NCBI RefSeq assembly: GCF_003576645.1
Contig: NC_044916.1
Location: 36,492,374-36,556,373 of the forward strand
From: Ipomoea triloba
Taxonomy: Eukaryota > Streptophyta > Magnoliopsida > Solanales > Convolvulaceae
Direction of reading: 5' to 3'
DNA: 64,000 nucleotides
Shown here: positions 49,155-60,391 of the stretch, piece by piece
How the letters are laid out: each line of letters starts with the position of its first letter
Numbering within the stretch: position 1 is the first letter of the stretch
Translations under genes and position numbers: made by a program
The notes under the pieces: model-generated
Told to the model about the DNA's origin: nothing
Databases searched by the model: none
What the model saw: only the letters and a program-made list of their open reading frames with translations

Positions 49155-50662
49155 TCTATACTATATATAAAAACATTATCCTCCTCCTAAATTTTCCCGC
49201 CCAAAGTCAGGGACATTTTAGTAAAATCATTGATTTTATTAATTATCCATATATATATATAATATTCATAAAAATTAGTCATTTATATGTATTAATTATA
49301 ATTGGTTATTATGATAATTAGTTATCTAAATCAGCCATGTATTAATTATAATTGGTTATCTTCCATTCTTCCATTCATACGTATTAATAGTATCTGGAGG
49401 TTACATATATAATATAATATATAATAATAATATAATAATAATAATGTTAACAATTAAAATAAATTACACTTTCCTTTAGAAATTAAAATTAATTATACTT
49501 TCCTTTTGAAAATTTAAATAAATTTATAACACTCACATTTTCTACCTATAAATACAATGGATTGGTGACTTGAAAATCACAGTTGATACTAGCTAATCCA
49601 TTATTTCGATGTGTTTCGATAGATATGCTTTTATAAATTTATTCTGTTGATTTAGTTTCGGATCCATTGGGGAGTGGAAGATCTTAAGCCGATGTATGAT
49701 TAATATGTTTTATTTTGTTGATGAAGGAATTATTTTAACTTTATATTGTTGTTGATGAAAGTGCTCATGAGATTTTTTACGAATTGATTTTAACATTAGG
49801 TATAATTTTATAGAGCTGCTTTATTTGTTGCATAGCTTTTTTTTTTTGGTTGACTTTAATTCTTTTTTCTTTAGCACTTACACAAGCATTTAATTGTCTC
49901 TGTTTTAATGTCAAGTTACCACAAATCTTCTCCTTGACAATCATTCGCGAAAATGCTACAGTGTTATTGTTAGTTCACACTTTAGTTGTAAATTGGTTAT
50001 AGGTTTTTCTCAATTCGCACACTGTTGAAAATGGGTAATTATTTTTTAGACTGTTGCAATGAAATTTAATTTATCCCAAAACACGGCAAAAGTGAGAATG
50101 ATATTCACAACCTGAGGATGCATGGTTTGAAGGCATACAGTAATGATGTTGTTATTCATAGTTTAATGTATATACAGAATTTTTATTTTCTTCTTACAGT
50201 ATTTATTTGTTTTTTTGAGATGTACTGAAAAGTAATTTTACAATATTGTTTTCATGAATTCGTGATTAGCTTCTATTTTCTCAATCCTCAACTTCAATTT
50301 TTCTAAGAAATATGATCTTTTTAAAAGTGTAAATTTTACTTTCAGCCTTTAATTAATTATTGTGGCATGATTACTTTTAGTCAATAGTTGTACTTTAAAA
50401 AAAATGTCACATGCCTAACATCCTTAATTTTTATTTTTGTCACAATAATTCTACTATAAGAGTTTATGAGATAATGAAAAAAATTACATGTTAGGACAAG
50501 ATACTTGAATGAAAAATATTACATGTTTTTTTGTGCGCGATAATATTATGATTAGGCAGTCTCTTCATTGTCCAAACTATATCTGGTTGGTTTGTAGCCT
50601 CAATTTAAAATCTATTCTTATTAAGATAACAACAACAACAACAATAATGATAATAATTATAA

Positions 50663-51657
50663 TAATATAATGAGTTAATACCACAAATGGTCCTCTGACT
50701 ATTGGGTTAGTACTCCTTTTAGTCCTCGACTTTCAATTCAACCACAAATGGTCCTCTGACTTTCATCTTTTACCACAAATAGTCCTCCGTTAAAATTTCT
50801 GTTAAATAGGTGTACCACAAATAGTCCTCCGTTAAAATTTCTGTTAAATAGGTGTTAAATCTAGGGGTATTATCGAAAATTTCTGTTAAATAGGTGTTAA
50901 ATCTAGGGGTATTATCGTCAAAATGATATATATAATGGTCATAAAATAAAGTATTATCGTCAAAATGATATATATAATGGTCATAAAATAAAAATGTTTA
51001 GAATTTTTGATATATATAATGGTCATAAAATAAAAATGTTTAGAATTTTTCACCAACAAGCATAATTGAACAATTAATGAATATAAATACTCCTAAATAG
51101 AAAGATAATACACCTTATTCTCGTAATTATGCATACAAAATAAAGATTTAATATTATAGCTAAATGTTTTTAATTTAACCAATGGATTAAAATGGAAGAA
51201 ATTTGTTTCAAAAACCTTGCTTCCATCATTTTCATGGTTGTTCAAACATGGCAGATTAATAGTTTTTCACTCTTCATTAATCAGTCAAACATTTTGTTCC
51301 ACCATTGAATTAATATAATTATTCAAAGTATAAATTACGAACATCAATCATAGATTTTTATTTAATTTGTTCATTAATGTGATTTGTCACGTCAATTTTG
51401 TTTTTATATTTATTAATATTTGAAATTAATTATGTTATCGTATAATTCTCAAAAAGAAGTAATCATAATAATATTAATCAATTTGACGATATTAACCCTA
51501 GATTTAACACCTATTTAACAGAAATTTTAACAGAAGACTATTTGTAGTCAAAAATGAAAGTTAGAGGACCAATTGTGGTCGAATTGAAAGTCGAGGACTA
51601 AAAGGAGTACTAGCTCAATAGTCAGAGGACTATTTGTGGTATTAACTCTAATATAAT
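50663..51657. mobile_element. Mutator-like MITE with 9-bp target duplication, nested in the Helitron
   Basis: The element proper is 50,672-51,648. It begins GAGTTAATACCACAAATGG and ends with the inverse (...ATTTGTGGTATTAACTC). The arms remain complementary for about 150 bp or more. It is flanked by a perfect 9-bp direct repeat, TAATATAAT, at 50,663-50,671 and 51,649-51,657, as expected for Mutator-like transposition. No transposase is present. The left arm contains four perfect 42-bp duplications absent from the right arm, probably an assembly fault. Confidence 0.88.
50771..51050. repeat. Chain of four staggered perfect 42-bp tandem duplications
   Basis: Each pair is identical and exactly 42 bp per unit: 50,771-50,812/50,813-50,854; 50,834-50,875/50,876-50,917; 50,909-50,950/50,951-50,992; and 50,967-51,008/51,009-51,050. 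Successive pairs overlap. The matching region of the right arm has each segment once. Confidence 0.95.
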
Positions 51658-52046
51658 ACTCCGTAATAATAATAATAATCCAAAATTCTTAATATAATTT
51701 CCTAAAATAATTTTCATAATATTAATAATTAATAATATAATATAATAATAATAATAATCCAAAACTCTTTAATAAAAGTTCCTAATTAAATTTTCCTATT
51801 AAATTCATTTATAACATTAATTACAAATATAAATAGAAAAAATTAGCATAATTGATACTTCGTACTAGCTAATCAATTCCTTAATATAATTCTTCTAATA
51901 TAATTTTTCTATCATATTTTAATTAATTGATATTTTTCCTAATATATCTTTCCCAAAAAGCTTCCTCCCTTTTCTATAATTCTGATCCATATGTTAATCC
52001 GTTTATTATGGTAATCTATATAGGTAATAACCATATAGTATTTACC

Positions 52047-52203
52047 ATTTAAATAATCCGTGGTAATTACTAATTGTATTTAACATATAAATTTATTATG
52101 GTAATTAAACATAGAGAATACGACGATTTAAATAATCCGTGGTAATTACTAATTGTATTTAACATATAAATTTATTATGGTAATTAAACATAGAGAATAC
52201 GAC
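52047..52203. repeat. Perfect tandem duplication, 79-bp period
   Basis: Bases 52,047-52,124 are repeated without change at 52,126-52,203, separated by one G. Perfect identity in otherwise decayed sequence suggests a very recent event or an assembly error. Confidence 0.9.
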
Positions 52204-52339
52204 TATTTTATTTATTTTTTACTTTAAATAATATCAATTATCCGTGCACTTCCTTTGACTACTTTTAAATAAAATCTTAAAAATTATGACAATTAAAGAA
52301 TTAATACTTTTCGTAATATAAATTTTATCTAATAAATTA

Positions 52340-52720
52340 AGGAAATTGTTAATACACATATTACGTCCATAATTAAAGGAGATTAAAAAAATTATGATAA
52401 TTATTCCAATTCACATATTATTATGCTTGTGAATTACGTCCATCTAATTATGCAAATTATTACACATATAAAATTATGCCAATGGTTATTTTTGAATAAA
52501 ATTTTAATAATTATGATAATTAAGAAGTAATTCACACATTATACTTTTATTAATCTATTTTTTATATTTGACGTAATATGAATTTTATCTAATGAATTTA
52601 GGAAATTTATCGTACACATATTACGGACATAATTAAAGGAAATTAAACATACAAATATTACGGACATAATTAAAGGAATTGAAATTAAACATACACATAT
52701 TACGTTCATAATTAAACGAA
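52340..52720. repeat. Diverged interspersed repeat of CATATTACG-NCATAATTAAAGG units
   Basis: At least four units of the form acacatattacg(t/g)(c/a/t)cataattaaagg, partly with an AATTAAACAT spacer, occur in the right half of the Helitron at uneven spacing. Confidence 0.6.
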
Positions 52721-53523
52721 CATCATAATTAGCAGAATATTAATTAAGAATAATGTATACTCCTTAATTACCATATATATAGTAATCATAATAAAATGAC
52801 CTCATTTTTATTGGAATTAATGATAAATTTTCAAACATCATTATTTTACTCTAAGAACTCTAACTATAACACCTACATTAAAAAAATAAAATCAAATTAA
52901 TTACACAAATAAAACCCTAAGGATAAAGATAAAGTATACCCTAAAGAGCCAAATTAAGTTTGACATGTTTCGGTAAAATTATAGCTCTTAATACAATAGA
53001 TACAATAGATTATACAACCCAACTGTTAGACAAAAATACACAACAAATAAAACATGCTCATAAATCAAACATAACATTCATGAAATAAGGTTAATCTATA
53101 CACTTAAAAAAAGTAGCGCTAATCTATACATACATGCTTTAGAAATATCTTATAATCAATGAAATACTAAAGTTCTGGATAATTTACTCCAGTCATTCTT
53201 AAATAGAGCACTAAAAAGCTATAATTTTGGATAATTACTTCATTAGTGATGTAAAATAAGTATAAAAATTTATAATAACAATATACAATATACTACCAAT
53301 GTCGTATACAAAAACGTTTTCAATAATGTGTAACTCAAAACAGTTATGTTATGTTTTCTTTTTATACAAAGATGACAAAATTGTTATATATCCACATAGA
53401 AAATATATCATTCGTACAAATAATTTCTATAACTGAGTTGCTAGAGAAGAGATAATTAGCCTAATTAATACAAATCATAAACATTGGTATATAAAATGTC
53501 TAATGTTCCAGCATTGGATGCAT

Positions 53524-53547
53524 ACACACACACACACACACACACAC
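53524..53547. repeat. (AC)n microsatellite
   Basis: Twelve AC units near the right end of the Helitron. Confidence 0.95.
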
Positions 53548-55439
53548 GTTGGCTATTAATTTGACAATTATTTGCTCAAATTCAACCAATGATAACATCA
53601 GAAAACATAATCGATCAAACTCAATTCTTCAATTGCACTATATAATATCGACGTTATAATTTACATAATTGTATATCAATCTAAATATTCTTAACATATT
53701 ATAGTAAATATATTCCGTGCAACGCACGGGCGAAAATACTAGTTAGTATAAAGATTTAAATGTGTCTACATAATAAAAATATATAAGGGTATTATAAGAA
53801 TTTATGTTGTATATTTTCTTCTAAAAAGTGTGAAAAATAAAATACTTAAGGAAACTAAGGAATTTATTTTCTTTAAATTTGAAATAAATTCTCATCAACC
53901 AAAGAAGATAAAATATTATTGTTTATCTCAAATTTTAGTAATGATTGCTCTCAAAAACGTGTTTTTCGCTAACTAAACATACCACTAGATATGTTCAAAA
54001 AAAAAAAAAAAAAAAAAAAAACATACCACTAGCTAGGGCCTAGGGTATCTCATCTCCTTGGATCCAAAAAATAAATTAATTTTATTTTGTAATTGAAGAA
54101 TATAATACGAATTTTACTTGTTTAATGAATTTAGGAATGCACAAGAGCATCTTCATGAACAAGGCAAAGGTTTGCAAGTTTTGGATTGACATATCAAGGT
54201 AGGATATCAAAGAAGGGATTTTAAAATTTAACAACTTTTTTGTAAATCAAAAAATTTGAGTTAGGGCTAAAAGTTTTTCAAAGCTAGAGAATTACATCGT
54301 GGACCAAGGTCCAAAATGACATCGTTTTATATTAAGTTGTTAACGACATCAACCATCATGTTCATAATATTTGTTCTTATATTCCTAAATCTAAACTATA
54401 TATAAATACTAAATTGCAGGCCATGTATATCATATTTATTTCCACTCACTATATAGTAAGTTTATAATATCACTTCTATATGTTCATAAAAACAAAGTTT
54501 AATATAAATAAACATTACACTGTAGGCAGGCGCATCATGTTTAATTACATTTATTCTATACTATATGTTCATAATATTTGTTATATATGATCATAAATCT
54601 AAGCCTTAATATACTTAAACATTAAACTGCAAGTACATCATGTATATTTTCATTCACTCTGTAGTAAGTTGTTAATTTTCCTTCTATATGTTTATAAAAA
54701 CAAAGTTTAATGTACATAAGCATTACATGTGCACATCATAGTTATAATGTATAATGAATAGTTCGAATGTTTGTTAACCACGTCATTTTAAAACGATGTT
54801 GTTTTAAACTAGGGCTCACGATATAACGATTGATAATGTAACATCACTCTTTTATGCCAAGTATGGTATGATGATATCACTGTTATGTCAATTAATGATG
54901 TTAATTAGTATAATCATGTTGAGCAGATATAGTCCAAAAAAAAATTTTTTGAGCAAACAATAAGGTACTAACCAGGGCCAACTATATAATTAACTAACCA
55001 CTTTTTTCGTTATTTTAAATGAAGGGACTCTAACCAAACAACATACAATAATCTACCTTAATCAAATTCCTCAAAACTGTCTCTTCTAATTTTCTCCTCT
55101 GCCAACAGCATGGGAAAAACAGGAATTTTCTATGGTTCCTTGTTGACACTGCACCCAAACAAATCGAAATCACCATGGGTAAAAGAAAAACAATAATAAA
55201 AAGCAGATCAGAAGAATAAGAAGAACAGTATAGTGGAGACAAATGAAAAGTTGACAGAACGTTGGAGAGTTGGATCAATGTCCTCAGAAATGTTGATAGC
55301 ATGAGATTGAGTGAATCACTGAATCCGTGATGTTAACATTAGAGGCCACCCACTAGCAAAGAAGACATAATTTGGTAACTTCTTTGAGCAGAACTTTATA
55401 GTATGATGATATGAAGAAATATAAAACTAATTTTACCCA

Positions 55440-55560
55440 TCATGGATTACGCACATGGTGGGTTCGAGACATACTTTAAGGTTCTTGTCTTGATCATAGC
55501 TAGCCACCCAATATTTTACATGATTTATGGACCAAATTTATTACCTTTATGCTAAGGTCT
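55440..55560. repeat. Upstream block of subtilase 3, partner of 46,435-46,560
   Basis: It shares GCACATGGTGGGTTC and the following 100 bp with 46,435-46,560. It lies about 600-725 bp before the subtilase 3 start codon, so it may be part of a distal promoter or only a dispersed repeat. Confidence 0.6.
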
Positions 55561-55679
55561 TTCTTTTTTCATTTTACCCTTTTCCAAAATTCCAAACCAT
55601 CCTTTTGTCACTGTCAATGAACTAATGCAAAGAAAGTAAAGCAGAGAAACTTCAATTCAAGTCCCGTGATTCATCACCA

Positions 55680-55810
55680 GTCTAGTTTGTCCATAATTGA
55701 CCTTAGCCTCTTAACTCAATAAGTCTAATAGACAGCTTTCACATGAGTTGAACTTGAAACCTTGTAATTCGCTAGGTTAACTGTTTGACCAATTTGGCTG
55801 GGTTGCTCTG
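55680..55810 (-). mobile_element. Probable tRNA-derived SINE (family C)
   Basis: On the minus strand CCCAGCCAAATTGGTCA resembles an A box and GGTTTCAAGTTCAACTC a B box about 40 bp on. The body then has GCTGTCTATTAGACTTATTG, similar to the candidate at 27,480-27,665. No target duplication was recognised. Confidence 0.45.
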
Positions 55811-56097
55811 AACCATAATTTTTTTGCAATAGACTCCATGATTGAAAATCGGCTGCATAATTGGCGGTTGTCTTTATTTATTTGCCTCAATGTAAAGATG
55901 ACATACACAGAGAGATGGGCAGAACGTTAATGGCAAAAAAAAGTTTAATTTGCTGCAGACTTGAAATTCTTGCAACCTAGCTAGCTTGCAATTAGTGGAT
56001 AAAAGCTAAAGGGTCCCCCAATCTGGTATAAGAAATGGACAAAGTAAATCACAAGTTGGAATTCTGGAATGCTGAAGCTTCCCATACCTTGTTCCTC

Positions 56098-56104
56098 TAT
56101 ATAA
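56098..56104 (+). promoter_or_regulatory. TATA box of subtilase 3
   Basis: TATATAA lies 68 bp upstream of the start codon, so the leader would be about 35 nt, similar to subtilase 2. Confidence 0.65.
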
Positions 56105-56165
56105 GTAAACTGCCATAAGTTGAGAAAAAAATAACCCATTCCATCCCAATTGATTGCCCCAAGAA

Positions 56166-58403
56166 ATGGCTAATCATAGGGCGTTGTTTTTCCATTTGGC
56201 ATTTATCTTTCTGCAGATTTTCTCCATTGATGGACAGTCTGAAACTTATATTGTCCATATGGATTTATCATTAATGCCCAGAGCTTTTACTAGCCATCAG
56301 AGCTGGTTTTTGGCTACCCTTTCTTCTATATCAAACACTGGGCTTGTGTATGCCTACACTAATGCCATCCATGGTTTTAGTGCAGTTCTTTCTCCGGCAG
56401 AGCTTGAAGCCATCAAGAAATCTCCTGGATATCTCTATTCCATTAAGGATGCTTCGGTTAAGGTTGACACTTCTCACACGCCGGCATTCCTTGGGCTGAG
56501 CTCCGACCACGGGGCATGGCCGGTGACGGACTACGGCCGGGATGTTATTATTGGGGTGATTGACACCGGGGTTTGGCCGGAGAGTAAGAGCTTTGGAGAT
56601 GATGGGATGGGGGAGATTCCGGCGAGGTGGAAAGGGGAATGTGAGAGTGGAACTCAGTTTAGTCCTTCCATGTGTAACAAGAAACTTATTGGGGCTCGTT
56701 ATTTTAACAAAGGCCTGCTTGCTAGGAATCCTAATTTGACTATTTCCATGAACTCTGCTCGGGACACGGACGGGCACGGAACTCACACGTCCTCCACGGC
56801 GGCCGGGGGCCGCGTGGAGGGCGCCGGGTTTTTCGGCTATGCCACGGGTGTGGCCACGGGCATAGCTCCCAAGGCTCGGGTTGCTATGTACAAAGCCCTC
56901 TGGGACGAAGGCGTTCAGCTGTCTGATATTGTGGCCGCCATTGACCAGGCATTGGCGGACGGGGTGGACGTCCTGTCGTTATCACTAGGCGTTGACGGGC
57001 TTGCTCTGTACGAAGACCCCATCGCCATAGCCGCATTTGCTGCAATGGAGAAGAACGTTTTCGTTTCCACTTCGGCGGGGAACCAAGGGCCCTACTTAGC
57101 CTCTCTACACAACGGGACGCCTTGGCTTCTCACGGTGGCGGCCGGCACCGTCGACCGGGAGTTCCGGGGGACGTTAACTCTTGACAGTGGACTTTCCGTT
57201 TCTGGCTTGTCTCTGTACCCTGGAAACTCAACTTCAACGTTGTCGGCCGTTTTTCTCGGCCAATGCACCGACACTAAACAGTTGAAGAACGCTGGCGACA
57301 AAATTGTCGTGTGTCTAGACAAGAACGGCACGGTCGGGGACCAAGTATTCAACCTCCAAAACGGAAAAGTCGGCGGCGGCGTTTTCATAACCAATGTCAC
57401 CGACTTAGAATTCTTGCTACAGAACCAAATCCCCTCCGTGTTTTTAACCATTGAAGACGGCGAAAAAATTCTCCATTACATCAAAACCAATCCCGCGCCA
57501 AAAGCAAAGCTGGAATTTAAGATGACCTTCCTGGGCACAAAACCCGCCCCAAAAGTTACAAGCTATAGCTCAAGAGGCCCATCCCCGAACTGCCCAAAAA
57601 TTCTAAAGCCCGATATTATGGCGCCGGGCTCTTTAATCTTAGCATCCTGGCCGTCGAATTCCCCTGTGACACAATTACCCTCCGGCAATCTTTTCAGTAA
57701 CTTCAACCTCATATCCGGGACCTCAATGGCCTGCCCGCACGCCACCGGCGTCGCCGCGCTTCTAAAAGCGGCGCACCCGGATTGGACCCCGGCGGCCATC
57801 CGGTCCGCCATGATGACCACCGCTGACGCCACGGACAACACCGCCGCCCCAATTCAAGACATCGGTTTAGACAACGCCGCCGCCTCTCCTCTGGCCATGG
57901 GAGCCGGCCATATCAATCCAAACAGGGCGCTCGACCCCGGCCTCATATACGATGTGAGCACACAAGATTACATCAATCTTATATGCGCCCTGAAATTCTC
58001 GCCAAATCATACTCAGACCATCATAGGAACATCATCGTACAACTGCTCAAACCCATCATCTGACCTCAACTACCCATCATTCATCGCCTTCTTCCCCGTC
58101 AATGCCACTATATCTGATCCCAACAGAGTCCAAGAATTCCGGCGGACACTAACTAATCTCGGAGATGGAATGTCGGTCTATTCCGCAAAGCTGACGCCAA
58201 TCGACGGCGTTAACGTAACCGTTGTGCCTGACAAACTGGTTTTCACCAAAAAATGCGACAAGCAAAGCTACAAGTTAAGGATTGAAGCGCCACCAACAAT
58301 GGATAATTTCTTGGTTTTTGGGTCTCTCAGCTGGGTGGAGAATGCAGGTAAACATGTCGTCAGAAGTCCCATTGTGGCCACAACCTTAAATTTGGACGAT
58401 TAA
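56166..58403 (+). CDS. Subtilisin-like serine protease 3 of the cluster (SBT1.9/SBT3 type)
   Basis: Intronless, 745 residues from MANHRALFF. Signal peptide about 1-24, I9 prodomain about 27-100, mature start expected at TSHTP (102). Asp133 (IDTG), His204 (GHGTH), Asn306 (SAGN) and Ser520 (GTSMACPH) are present, so it should be active. The protease-associated insert and C-terminal domain are complete. It is the most diverged of the three. Subtilases 1 and 2 have TTHTFxFLSLNPxTGLWP where this one has TSHTPAFLGLSSDHGAWP. It is strongly GC-rich at third positions between about 56,500 and 57,950. It has the same orientation as the other two but lies 11 kb away because of transposon insertions. It should be a secreted protease with unknown substrate. 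Confidence 0.96.
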   Translation: MANHRALFFHLAFIFLQIFSIDGQSETYIVHMDLSLMPRAFTSHQSWFLATLSSISNTGLVYAYTNAIHGFSAVLSPAELEAIKKSPGYLYSIKDASVKVDTSHTPAFLGLSSDHGAWPVTDYGRDVIIGVIDTGVWPESKSFGDDGMGEIPARWKGECESGTQFSPSMCNKKLIGARYFNKGLLARNPNLTISMNSARDTDGHGTHTSSTAAGGRVEGAGFFGYATGVATGIAPKARVAMYKALWDEGVQLSDIVAAIDQALADGVDVLSLSLGVDGLALYEDPIAIAAFAAMEKNVFVSTSAGNQGPYLASLHNGTPWLLTVAAGTVDREFRGTLTLDSGLSVSGLSLYPGNSTSTLSAVFLGQCTDTKQLKNAGDKIVVCLDKNGTVGDQVFNLQNGKVGGGVFITNVTDLEFLLQNQIPSVFLTIEDGEKILHYIKTNPAPKAKLEFKMTFLGTKPAPKVTSYSSRGPSPNCPKILKPDIMAPGSLILASWPSNSPVTQLPSGNLFSNFNLISGTSMACPHATGVAALLKAAHPDWTPAAIRSAMMTTADATDNTAAPIQDIGLDNAAASPLAMGAGHINPNRALDPGLIYDVSTQDYINLICALKFSPNHTQTIIGTSSYNCSNPSSDLNYPSFIAFFPVNATISDPNRVQEFRRTLTNLGDGMSVYSAKLTPIDGVNVTVVPDKLVFTKKCDKQSYKLRIEAPPTMDNFLVFGSLSWVENAGKHVVRSPIVATTLNLDD

Positions 58404-60391
58404 ACAACATTTGACTCTTGATTTACACGGTAATTAGTGCTCTCTCATTCCAAAGCTTTCTAATTTTCATCTCATAATAATGTTTGTTTTTCTGTCACTT
58501 TTTTCTTTAACATTTTCCTTAGGTTAACTCTTTTCCTTGTTTCAAGCAAGGTAAACATAGAGAAAACTTCAAGAGGAAACATATTTCCGTTACTTGTATT
58601 GTTTAACATGTATGTGTATTGTAACAAATAAACAATTGTGCAATAAAATACATTGTTTTTACATTTAAATTTAAATGACATCAAGCTTAACCCGTAAGCC
58701 ATTTGATAAACAAATTGCTAATGCAACATGTAACATGCATGCGGTTTGCACACGTCGTGAAGTTGAAGGAAGGAGATATGGTCATGGCTAGCTGTTGCAA
58801 CAAACATCACTTTGTATATTTAAAAAATTATTATAAAAAACAAAGTGGGAGCGACTTATTGACCTTCTCAATCTGATGAGTTGGTCAGTTATTGACAATT
58901 TCTGGTGGTTTATACAATTGTGGTCCTTTACCAACTAAGGTCACAAGGCAAGTATCACTTGTAGTACATATTCAGGCATCAACAATGAATTTTTTCATAA
59001 ATTAAAGAATTATTATAAAAATGCACGATCCATAGTTTCATGACAAATTGTTATAAAAAGACTTGTTCTAAAAGAAATTTAATAGGATAAAACAAAGAAA
59101 ATGCAAGGATTTAATGGGATGTGACAGCCCAACAGATCAAATGATATAAGAAGTTGTTAATTGGGACAAACAATCACTTGGGACAGGAAGCTTGTTCACG
59201 GGTTCCTTAAATTATTGTATCAAACAATTCATGACCCACCCCTGGAAGTAATGCTTATCTCCAAGAAATACTTCAATTCGTCCCTTTCATTCTATATTTT
59301 TCATTAATAAAGCTTAATATAAACTATTTATAATGGGTTGACCGGAAAGAAATGGCAATATGGACTAGACTGACATAAGTTAGTTACTATGGGCCAACTT
59401 AATTTTTGCATTTAGCACTAATATATTCACCTCTTATAAGATAGAAACTATTTTCTTTTTTAAATACTCATATGATCTTTTATAATGTAATATATGCTCT
59501 ATACCATTAGGGTTCAAATCAATGACCACTAATTTGGAATGGTAACTGGGATGTAATCACATTACATAAAAGTTGCCTACTAAAGAGTGTATACAATATA
59601 TTGCAGAAATTTAACAAGCAAAATAAATCAATTTCAATTTGGGCTAAACTTCATTAAAGCTCTACCTTTTAAAAACTTGGAGGCCTAATAAGGAATCTAT
59701 TTTGATGACTTTGGTCCACTAATGAGATATTACATTGGCCCATAATTTTCATCCTACCCAACTCACCAGGTCCTATGAAGCTAAGAAGCCTAAGATCCTT
59801 ACCCGAGTAAATTTTGTTTTTTTTAATCCTTAAAGTTTTGACTTATTTTGATTTTGGCCCCTATATAATTTCATAGTCTTAGTTCAATCATAAGCATTTA
59901 AAATTGATAATGGTGGTACTCTTATGCTTCCATCCTAATGAAATTGGTTGTAATTCTTTCTTAGATCTTTAATTCTTACATTTAAATAGTATTTGAACTA
60001 AATCAAGAATTTTTAAACTTTTTTTAATAACACCATTTTATAGGAATAAAAAAACACTGATAATACATTGTAAAAACATCAAAAGATACAAGGGTGAAGA
60101 CTAAGTATGAAATGGTGACAAATCCCTTCTTAACAATCAACCAATTGCTTATGAGCATCTCTATTGGTGAAATAAGTTTAGTTTTTGGTTAGATTTTTCT
60201 TATGTAGATGGAGGTTTTAGAGCTAAGTTGGGTTTTGCACTTAGGTTCCAAAATAGAATCTCCTCGACTATTACCCTTCATATTGTAATTATAAAAAGAT
60301 GCGAGGATGATAATGCAAATAATACAGGAGAATCTTCTTCTCGCGAACCGCATCGAAGTCGTTCAGTAGCTCTCTGCCTCTCTAGCCAAGC
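58404..60391. other. Intergenic between subtilase 3 and the BOI-type gene
   Basis: No gene is seen. The final 300 bp (GC-rising, 60,290-60,391) is the likely leader of the next gene. No transposon ends were identified. Confidence 0.5.

Larger units (their letters stand above)
49155..53742 (+). mobile_element. Non-autonomous Helitron (4.6 kb) with nested insertion
   Basis: The 5' end is TCTATACTATATATAAAA preceded by A (49,154). The 3' end has a 6-bp-stem hairpin CCGTGC-AAC-GCACGG (53,715-53,729), then ten bases later CTAG (53,739-53,742) followed by T. A 5'-TC start, a 3' hairpin plus CTRR end, and insertion between A and T are the standard Helitron marks. No open frame of useful length exists in the whole element, so Rep/helicase is absent. 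It contains a Mutator-like element (50,672-51,648), an internal duplicate of part of its 5' region (about 49,450-49,610 against 51,750-51,880) and a diverged repeat of TTACGTCCATAATTAAAGG words (52,340-52,720). Confidence 0.85.
53743..56097. other. Intergenic upstream of subtilase 3
   Basis: AT-rich with a 20-plus A run at about 53,999-54,021. No gene is seen. A minus-strand open frame of 90 codons at 55,030-55,302 has no known domain. The block at 55,440-55,560 is the partner of 46,435-46,560, and a SINE candidate follows at 55,680-55,810. Confidence 0.5.

Noticed and set aside
55030..55302. 90-codon minus-strand ORF
   Set aside because: It has hydrophobic stretches but no recognised family. 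A possible acceptor-like GGTGCAG inside it hints at a gene fragment, but there is not enough to call one.
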